Source: Rhodoluna sp. KAS3 (GTDB lineage: Bacteria > Actinomycetota > Actinomycetes > Actinomycetales > Microbacteriaceae). Taken from it: 64,000 nt of DNA. Position 1 is the stretch's first letter. Every line of letters begins with the position of its first letter. Under the pieces are notes generated by a model. That model had not been told where the DNA came from and did not search any database. It saw only the letters and a list, made by a program, of their open reading frames with translations. The translations under genes were made by a program, and so were the position numbers. The DNA is taken from contig NZ_AP026910.1 in assembly GCF_026000575.1 (NCBI RefSeq), positions 558,001 to 622,000 on the forward strand, written 5' to 3'. Below are positions 58,300 through 64,000 of this stretch, piece after piece.

Positions 58300-58968
58300 G
58301 TGGCGGTGAGCAATCCCACTGGCTGCTAACGACCGGAGATTATCAATCTGAGCCTGGCGATCCTCAGCTTTGAACACTGCGGAACCAGCAACAAAGGTAT
58401 CGGCACCAAGGTTTGCAACGCGCTCAATGTTGGTCTCATCGATTCCACCGTCTACCTGTAGCCAAACGTCCAGCTTCTCGGCGTCAACCTTGCGGCGGAC
58501 GGCAGCCACCTTGCTGAGAGTGTCTTCGATGAGTGATTGCCCGCCAAATCCGGGTTCAACTGTCATTACTAGGATTTGGTCGAATTCGGCTAGCACCTCA
58601 AGGTAGGAATCGATTGCGGTTCCCGGTTTAATCGCCAAACCAGCTCGGGCACCAATGCTCCGCAGGGTTCTGGCCAATTTGACCGGGCTTTCGGCTGCCT
58701 CAGCGTGAAAAGTTACTGAAAATGCGCCGGCCTCGGCATAACCTGGTGCCCACCGGTCTGGCGATTCAATCATTAGGTGAATATCAAGCGGTTTCGGTGT
58801 GATTTGCTGCATTCTGGCGACCATAGGCAGACCAAAAGTTAGGTTAGGCACGAAGTGATTGTCCATCACATCCACGTGGATAAGGTCTGCGTTGGAAATG
58901 GAGTTGAAATCGCGTTCGAAGTTCACGAAATCTGCAGACAGAATGCTTGGATTGATGCGAGCCGACAT
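58297..58968 (-). CDS. rpe: Ribulose-phosphate 3-epimerase
   Basis: Rpe interconverts ribulose-5-phosphate and xylulose-5-phosphate and links the two branches of the pentose-phosphate pathway. The TIM barrel has NPSILSADFVNFERD at the start. HVDVMDNHFVPNLTFG near residue 32 and VMTVEPGFGGQ near 133 carry metal-binding His and Asp residues, and VDGGIDETN lies near 172. At 223 residues it is normal. TAGGCT lies six bases before the ATG, 13 bases after rsmB. It is separate from the tkt-tal-zwf operon. Confidence 0.96.
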   Translation of the reverse strand: MSARINPSILSADFVNFERDFNSISNADLIHVDVMDNHFVPNLTFGLPMVARMQQITPKPLDIHLMIESPDRWAPGYAEAGAFSVTFHAEAAESPVKLARTLRSIGARAGLAIKPGTAIDSYLEVLAEFDQILVMTVEPGFGGQSLIEDTLSKVAAVRRKVDAEKLDVWLQVDGGIDETNIERVANLGADTFVAGSAVFKAEDRQAQIDNLRSLAASGIAHRH

Positions 58969-58974
58969 AAATGT

Positions 58975-58980
58975 AGCCTA
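58975..58980 (-). promoter_or_regulatory. Candidate -10 element of leaderless rpe promoter
   Basis: TAGGCT, six bases, then the rpe ATG on the minus strand, just after the rsmB stop. No ribosome-binding site is present. Confidence 0.48.
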
Positions 58981-58981
58981 A

Positions 58982-60346
58982 CTACTTCTGCATGAGTGCG
59001 ATAAACATCGCATCGGTGCTGTGAATATGCGGCCAAAGTTGAGCCGTTTTTCGGTTTGAATTCAGGTGCAAGTCCGGATTGATTTTGTGAAGCACCTCAT
59101 TGGTGTCAATCAGCTTCGCACCTAATTTTTTCTGTGCCCAGTCTGCAATCGCATTAGTTTCGGCCAGGTGAGGTGAACAAGTCACATAGGCAAGAACACC
59201 ACCAGGCTTTAGTGCCGCCCAGGCGCTGGCTAGCAGTTCTTCTTGCAGTTTGGTCAACTCGGCTACATCGGCCTGCTGTTTTCTCCAGCGTGATTCCGGA
59301 CGCCTGCGCAGGGCTCCCAGACCGGTGCAGGGTGCATCAAGGAGGATTCGATCATATTTTTCGGGAGTGGTGCTTCCAATAAGTCTGCCGTCAGCAACGG
59401 TAACTTTCAGGCGCGGGTCAACCAGGCTCAAGGCCTGACTGACTAATTTTGCGCGATGAGGTGCAACCTCGTTGCAAACAAGTGTGGCCCCCGCTAGCTT
59501 GGCTTCGGCCGCCAGCAAAGCGGCTTTTCCACCCGGTCCGGCACACATGTCCAGCCAGGTTTCATTTTCAGCTGCGTCCGTGGCTTCTACTAAGGCCAAC
59601 GCGGCTAGCTGTGAGCCTTGGTCCTGTACGCGAATACGACCCTCGCGGAAAGCAACCAAGTTGTTCGGGTCACCACCATCGAGCTGCGCACCGATTGGGC
59701 TTGCCGGTCCGATTGGTAAGTCTTCGAAGTCGCGTTTGGTCGCTATTCCCGGCAGGCCAACCAGGCTGACCAAAGGCGCGATATTGTCTGCGAAAAGCAA
59801 ATCTTTAAGTTCGGTGCCGCGGTTGTCGAGTTTCAGCGCCTGCTCAAGAGCTCGAACCACCCAGATAGGGTGACTGAATTCGACGGCCAGACGCTCGTGC
59901 GGGTTATCTAGGCCATTCAAAACCACCTGCAGCCATTCATCGCGGGTTCGTTCCGAGACCCTTCGCAGGACGCCATTCACAAAGCCGACCGCTCCCCGAC
60001 TCAAGTAGTGCTTGGCAAGCTCAACTGTCTCACTGAGTGCCGCGTGAGATGGTACGCGCATCCCGAGGATTTGGTGTGCTCCCAGTCGAAGAAATACCAA
60101 AGCCGAGATGTCAATTTCGTCGCTGTAGCGCTGAGCACATTCCTCAACTACGCGATCGTAGAAAAGCTGCCACCGGAGAGTTCCAAAGGCAAGTTCCTGG
60201 GCAAAAGCGGTGTCTCTTGAATCCAGCCGCGCCTTCTCAAGCAACTTTGGAAGCAGGAGGTTTGCATAGGCATCATCTTTTTCAACCGCCATGAGCAAAT
60301 CAATAGCCACTTCACGCGCACTGATACTTCGTTCGTTTTTAGCCAT
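58982..60346 (-). CDS. rsmB: 16S rRNA m5C methyltransferase RsmB (Fmu)
   Basis: RsmB methylates C967 of 16S rRNA using S-adenosylmethionine. Residues 1 to about 140 form a NusB-like RNA-binding domain (AREVAIDLLMAVEKDDAYANLLL). The methyltransferase domain has DMCAGPGGKAALLA near 270 and DAPCTGLGALRRRPESRW near 340. The catalytic Cys is in YVTCSPHLAETN near 390. At 454 residues it is standard. The ATG overlaps the fmt stop (TAATG). The order priA-fmt-rsmB is common in Actinobacteria. The exact target base is inferred from the family. Confidence 0.94.
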   Translation of the reverse strand: MAKNERSISAREVAIDLLMAVEKDDAYANLLLPKLLEKARLDSRDTAFAQELAFGTLRWQLFYDRVVEECAQRYSDEIDISALVFLRLGAHQILGMRVPSHAALSETVELAKHYLSRGAVGFVNGVLRRVSERTRDEWLQVVLNGLDNPHERLAVEFSHPIWVVRALEQALKLDNRGTELKDLLFADNIAPLVSLVGLPGIATKRDFEDLPIGPASPIGAQLDGGDPNNLVAFREGRIRVQDQGSQLAALALVEATDAAENETWLDMCAGPGGKAALLAAEAKLAGATLVCNEVAPHRAKLVSQALSLVDPRLKVTVADGRLIGSTTPEKYDRILLDAPCTGLGALRRRPESRWRKQQADVAELTKLQEELLASAWAALKPGGVLAYVTCSPHLAETNAIADWAQKKLGAKLIDTNEVLHKINPDLHLNSNRKTAQLWPHIHSTDAMFIALMQK

Positions 60347-61302
60347 TAATTGAAGAGAACTTTCTGATCGGACTTAATTCCGCGCATCCAATCAGAAGCG
60401 CGCATGATCTGTTTGCCCGCAGGCTGTACATCTTTGAGTTCTAGCAAGGAGCCGTGGCCACAACTCACCAAAACACGATTACCGCTGTGGACCAGCGACC
60501 CTGCTTCGAAATCAGTGCCCTCGAGGGCTGCCCAGTCAACTGCACCTAACGCCCGCGCGGTGATTACCCTAAAAGACTCGCCATCAAGGGTGGTCCATGC
60601 CATCGGTTCTGGATTCATGGCACAGACTAGGTGCTCAATTTTGTGAGCCGATTCATTCCAATTGATATGCGCAAGTTCTCGATTGAGCTTTGATGCCAGA
60701 GTGGCTACTGCCGTCTCATCCTGAGGAGTAGTTGCTGCCAAACCTGCGGCAATTCTCGGAATTACCTCTAGTAGCCCCGATATGCCGAGGTTAGTCAGTC
60801 GATTCAAGAGCTCCCCAGCTGTTTCACCCGGGGTAATCTCGGTTGGAATGATGCTGTGAATTGGGCCGGTATCCATGCCCTCATCAAGTTGGAATATCGA
60901 GACTCCGGTGGTTGCATCGTCGTTCAAAATTGCGTGCTGAACTGGAGCCGCACCTCGCCACCGTGGTAGCAGGCTGTAGTGAAGGTTTATCCAACCCTTT
61001 GGCAATGCCATTAGAGTCTCGGTTCGGAAAATCGCCCCGAAGGCTACAACTACGCCTAGGTCTGCTCCAAGCGATTTGATTTCTTCAAGGATGCTAGGGT
61101 CAACTCGATTTGCCTTGATAATTGGCAATCCGAGTGATTCTGCGGTTTGGGCAACCGGCGAAGGAGTCAAGACCTTTTTTCGGCCAACGGGTGCATCTAC
61201 GCGAGTCAAGACACCAACGATTTCAACTCCGTTTTCATGGAGCGACGATAGCGTCCGCGCAGCGTTTAGCGGCGTGCCCGCGAACAAAACTTTCAAACCC
61301 AA
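60346..61302 (-). CDS. fmt: Methionyl-tRNA formyltransferase (TTG start)
   Basis: Fmt formylates initiator Met-tRNA using 10-formyltetrahydrofolate. The N-terminal domain has VLFAGTPLNAARTL. The signature HYSLLPRWRGAAPVQHAILNDD, with catalytic Asn/His/Asp residues, is followed by the GMDTGPI segment. The C-terminal domain binds tRNA (INWNESAHKIEHLVCAMNP). At 318 residues it is normal. The start is TTG with GGAAGG about six bases upstream. It lies 15 bases after priA and overlaps rsmB. Confidence 0.95.
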   Translation of the reverse strand: MGLKVLFAGTPLNAARTLSSLHENGVEIVGVLTRVDAPVGRKKVLTPSPVAQTAESLGLPIIKANRVDPSILEEIKSLGADLGVVVAFGAIFRTETLMALPKGWINLHYSLLPRWRGAAPVQHAILNDDATTGVSIFQLDEGMDTGPIHSIIPTEITPGETAGELLNRLTNLGISGLLEVIPRIAAGLAATTPQDETAVATLASKLNRELAHINWNESAHKIEHLVCAMNPEPMAWTTLDGESFRVITARALGAVDWAALEGTDFEAGSLVHSGNRVLVSCGHGSLLELKDVQPAGKQIMRASDWMRGIKSDQKVLFN

Positions 61303-61317
61303 CCGTGCCTTCCTGCT

Positions 61318-63195
61318 CTAGATTACTTCGGAGTCGTCCATCTTGACTCGAATCGGCCGAACGGCCCGACCCGATTTTGCGCTAAATGCGCTTTGACCCG
61401 AGGAATGCACAAGTGTTGCAGCGCGCAGGTGTTTGGCTAGCCACTCCCCCTGCGAGTACTCATACTTCAGGAATGCTCGCCAGGTGATAACTAGGTTCTT
61501 CTCATAAACCGGCATTGGCCCAAGAACCTCAATCCCGGGCGAGGACCTGAGGTCGCTCAGTACCTGTTCAAGTAGCTCTGCTTCGGCAGACACCGATGCA
61601 AGGCGCACAGCTGGAGGGAATCGGAGCTCCCTTCGGGATTGAAGTTCACCGTGGGCAAACTCACCCGGCGCCCAAGCAGTTAAGCACCTAGCCAATTCAC
61701 CGCGTATACCAACGACTAGACAGGTACCCCCAGCGTTGGCAAGCGCAATCGCGTTGGCCCACTGCCTGAAGGCATCCTCTGATGCGCGGAGGGAATCACG
61801 ATTTAGGGCCTGATTGGCATCCAAGATCACCACCGCCGAATAACCACCCAAAACTCGCGGTTCAGCGCCGGGGGTAGAAACCACGATGGCTCTATCTGAA
61901 TCGATATGTTCGATTCGATGGTCACCGTTTGATTCGATGATTTGCACTCCAGGAAAAGCACGCCCAAAATCGGCTGCGGTCCTCGAGGAACCTGCAGTGC
62001 CGGTTCGAAGTTTGTTTGCGCCACAGGTTCGGCACCTGAAATTAAGGTTGGTCTGATTGCACCACCTACACCTAACCTGGCCCGCACCATCGACCCAGAT
62101 TGGTCCATTGCACTGGTTGCAAGCGGCCCGCTCAGAACAACCGGAACAGTAACTCGAAACCGCAGTTCCGCGAGCTGCTACCTGGACCAACACAGAGCCA
62201 TCTTTCAGGGCATCGCGGATAGTCGACCAGGCAACTCCGTCAACTCTGACTTCGCGGTCCACCGCAGAAATGTTAGGAATGTCCCGTTCAAATGACTCGG
62301 CGCTCAGGTAGCCAATTTCAACTAGCCGCTGGATCTCGGTAGAACGAACATGCCCAGCAAAAATCAAGCCACACCGCGACTGTTTTTGTCTGATGAGTGC
62401 AACCTCGCGGGTGTGTGAGTAAGGTGAGGATGGCTCAATGTGGCTCGAATCCCCATCATCCCAAACCAAAATTAGGCCCAGATTCTGCACGGGTGCATAG
62501 ATTGCTGATCTACTTCCGACCACCAAAGTTGGTGACTTACCCAAGCAGTCCAGGAACGCCTTGTACTTAGCCGAAGTCTTCTGATCAGAGGAATAGTCGA
62601 CAAGGAATCCAGCCGCCGGCGAATTTTCAAGTGCGGATAGCAACACTTTCTGGTCTCGATAATCCGGCACGCAAATAATCACCGACTGACCGTTCGAGAC
62701 TTCCTGCACGCTTTTCTCGACAGCCATACTCACCCAAGCAGGCCATTCAGGTCCGGTAACCGGTGCGACCAGCACTGAGGTTCGATCGCGTTCAACGTGG
62801 TGCTTTTTCGAAACACCTGATACTTGATTTTGGTTTTCTGCGAGCCATCGCTTTTCGACTGCGACTGATCTGGGTGGGACGGCAAGCCTGAGTACATCTG
62901 ATGCAGTAGATGCTTGTCGATCGGCGACAGCTCTGACTAATTGATAAACCTCAGGCGTCAGCACTGGGGCAGTCGAGACCAATTGGGCAATCTCGGCAAG
63001 CTTTCCTTCGAATTCGCTGGTTTGCTCTAGGGCAATCACAAATCCGTCGTAAAGACTCTTTCCTCGCCCGAAAGGAACTTTGACTCGAACACCCACCCGA
63101 ATTGAATCTCGAATGGTATCTGGAATCGCATAGTCGAATAGCCGATCTAATTGCGGCAACGGGGAATCAATCGAAACCCTTGCAATACCCGGCAT
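61318..63195 (-). CDS. priA: PriA-like primosomal protein without helicase motifs
   Basis: PriA restarts collapsed replication forks. This 625-residue protein has the N-terminal 3'-DNA-binding domain (RVSIDSPLPQLDRLFDYAIP) and a zinc module with paired cysteines (YCSGCSERAACNQCNG, CRWCNQTN, CRTCG). It lacks Walker A: where active PriA has GVTGSGKT this protein has VAPVTGPEWPAW. The DEEH box reads VWDDGDSSH. Actinobacterial PriA proteins are known to lack detectable helicase domains, so they probably act as structural primosome factors. No ribosome-binding site is clear before the ATG. It lies between metK and fmt, a typical actinobacterial order. Confidence 0.9.
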   Translation of the reverse strand: MPGIARVSIDSPLPQLDRLFDYAIPDTIRDSIRVGVRVKVPFGRGKSLYDGFVIALEQTSEFEGKLAEIAQLVSTAPVLTPEVYQLVRAVADRQASTASDVLRLAVPPRSVAVEKRWLAENQNQVSGVSKKHHVERDRTSVLVAPVTGPEWPAWVSMAVEKSVQEVSNGQSVIICVPDYRDQKVLLSALENSPAAGFLVDYSSDQKTSAKYKAFLDCLGKSPTLVVGSRSAIYAPVQNLGLILVWDDGDSSHIEPSSPYSHTREVALIRQKQSRCGLIFAGHVRSTEIQRLVEIGYLSAESFERDIPNISAVDREVRVDGVAWSTIRDALKDGSVLVQVAARGTAVSSYCSGCSERAACNQCNGPIWVDGAGQVRCRWCNQTNLNFRCRTCGANKLRTGTAGSSRTAADFGRAFPGVQIIESNGDHRIEHIDSDRAIVVSTPGAEPRVLGGYSAVVILDANQALNRDSLRASEDAFRQWANAIALANAGGTCLVVGIRGELARCLTAWAPGEFAHGELQSRRELRFPPAVRLASVSAEAELLEQVLSDLRSSPGIEVLGPMPVYEKNLVITWRAFLKYEYSQGEWLAKHLRAATLVHSSGQSAFSAKSGRAVRPIRVKMDDSEVI

Positions 63196-63209
63196 AGATA
63201 TCTGACTAA

Positions 63210-64000
63210 TTAGAAACCGGCGGCACGTCGAAGATCGGCAGACTTATCGGTGTTCTCCCAGGTGAATTCAGGAAGTTCGCGCCCGAAGTGACCGTATGTT
63301 GCTGTCTTTGAGTAAATCGGTCTAAGCAGGTCAAGAGCTTCGATTAGAGCTTTTGGTCTTAGGTCAAACACCTCGTTGATGGCGTCGACGATTGTGTCAT
63401 CTGAAACGTGGCCGGTGCCAAAGGTCTCAACGTAGAGTCCCACTGGGCGGGCTACACCAATTGCATAGGCAACCTGAACCTCGACTCGGTCGGCAAGTTC
63501 TGCAGCAACAACGTTCTTGGCTACCCAGCGCATTGCGTAGGCCGCGGAGCGGTCAACCTTTGATGGGTCTTTACCTGAGAAAGCGCCACCTCCGTGGCGG
63601 CTGGCACCACCGTAGGTGTCAACGATGATCTTGCGTCCGGTCAAGCCCGCGTCACCCATTGGGCCACCGATTTCAAACTTGCCGGTCGGGTTGATGAATA
63701 GTTCGACGCCTGAGAAGTCCAGTTCAGTGCCCTCGAGAATCGGGTTGATAACTGCTTCTCGCATGGCTTCAACGATCTGAGCGTGGCTCACGCCTGGGTT
63801 GTGCTGCGTTGAGAGAACTACAGCCTCAATGGTGCGAGGAATTGTGCCCTCATAGCCAATCGTCACCTGAGTCTTGCCATCCGGTCTTAGAAAGTTGACC
63901 TGGCCTGACTTGCGGACTTCAGCAAGACGCTCACTCAAGCGGTGTGCCACGTTGATTGCTGTTGGAATCAGGGTTTTGGTCTCGTTGGTGGCGTAGCCAA
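63210..64000 (-). CDS. metK: S-adenosylmethionine synthetase, 3' part (runs off the window)
   Basis: MetK makes S-adenosylmethionine from methionine and ATP. The frame is open to the window edge and reads in from GYATNET, the first family signature. The N-terminal third, with the GHPD-type start, is therefore outside. Visible are [39 protein letters not shown] (with the methionine-binding and P-loop-like stretch) and [21 protein letters not shown]. The C-terminus ends LRRAAGF. An ATG-less GTG at 63950 is only an internal Val codon. About 262 of roughly 400 residues are present. Confidence 0.96.
   Translation of the reverse strand, partial: GYATNETKTLIPTAINVAHRLSERLAEVRKSGQVNFLRPDGKTQVTIGYEGTIPRTIEAVVLSTQHNPGVSHAQIVEAMREAVINPILEGTELDFSGVELFINPTGKFEIGGPMGDAGLTGRKIIVDTYGGASRHGGGAFSGKDPSKVDRSAAYAMRWVAKNVVAAELADRVEVQVAYAIGVARPVGLYVETFGTGHVSDDTIVDAINEVFDLRPKALIEALDLLRPIYSKTATYGHFGRELPEFTWENTDKSADLRRAAGF

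Noticed and set aside
63950-64000. Start of metK at 63950
   Set aside because: The GTG there is an internal Val codon. The frame continues through GYATNET to the window edge, so the gene is cut by the edge rather than short.

Overview
The window reads as one contiguous, gene-dense stretch of core chromosome from an actinobacterium. Several family-specific markers support this: RbpA, WhiA, OpcA, an ANTAR response regulator, DUF3099 and HGxxPAAW-type small membrane proteins, a PriA without helicase motifs, and a PolA with a degenerate proofreading domain. Base composition is moderate for the phylum, and gaps are tiny with many 1-8 nt overlaps. Together these suggest a streamlined Microbacteriaceae-like lineage, perhaps a freshwater or planktonic relative; the genus is inference. 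I see no insertion sequence, prophage, integron, CRISPR array, toxin-antitoxin pair, defence system or biosynthetic cluster.

Layout. 1-3.2 kb: divergent glgA/glgC (glycogen or maltose-1-phosphate) with serB. 3.2-5.4 kb: fabG, then DUF3099, a small Cys/His protein and SURF1. 5.4-11.1 kb (minus): an ABC-F ATPase and the Fe-S operon sufB-sufD-Rieske-sufC-sufT. 11.3-14.5 kb: ctaA and a photolyase, then ctaB on the other strand. 14.7-22.8 kb (plus): tkt-tal-pgi-zwf-opcA-pgl, a pentose-phosphate operon closed by a terminator. 22.8-26.6 kb (minus): rbpA, secG, tpiA, pgk, gap. 26.7-36.8 kb (minus): sodA, whiA, rapZ, uvrC, uvrA, uvrB, coaE. 36.8-41.1 kb (minus): rpsA and polA. 41.2-42.4 kb: a hotdog thioesterase, an ANTAR regulator and tRNA-Leu(CAA). 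42.4-49.9 kb (minus): pyk, gltD, gltB. 50.0-58.3 kb (minus): lgt, trpA, trpB, trpC, two small membrane proteins, trpE, hisI, hisF, hisG, hisE. 58.3-64 kb (minus): rpe, rsmB, fmt, priA and the 3' part of metK, which runs off the right edge.

The genes form a coherent central-metabolism block. Glycolysis (pgi, tpiA, gap, pgk, pyk) and the pentose-phosphate pathway (zwf, opcA, pgl, tkt, tal, rpe) feed histidine and tryptophan synthesis. gltBD supplies glutamate. ctaA, ctaB and SURF1 support an aa3-type cytochrome oxidase. All three UvrABC nucleotide-excision genes, polA and a photolyase give DNA repair. No stretch longer than 300 bases lacks a gene. The longest gaps are about 200 bases: sufB/ctaA, 11116-11315, and ctaB/tkt, 14518-14711.

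The most interesting signals are regulatory. A recurring TANNNT hexamer, often TAGGCT, lies 6-8 bases upstream of an ATG at about ten genes and suggests leaderless transcription. The rpsA leader carries two tandem hairpins and no clear ribosome-binding site. Several genes have TTG starts with strong ribosome-binding sites, which changes the N-terminus of sufB. I found no undescribed multi-gene system.
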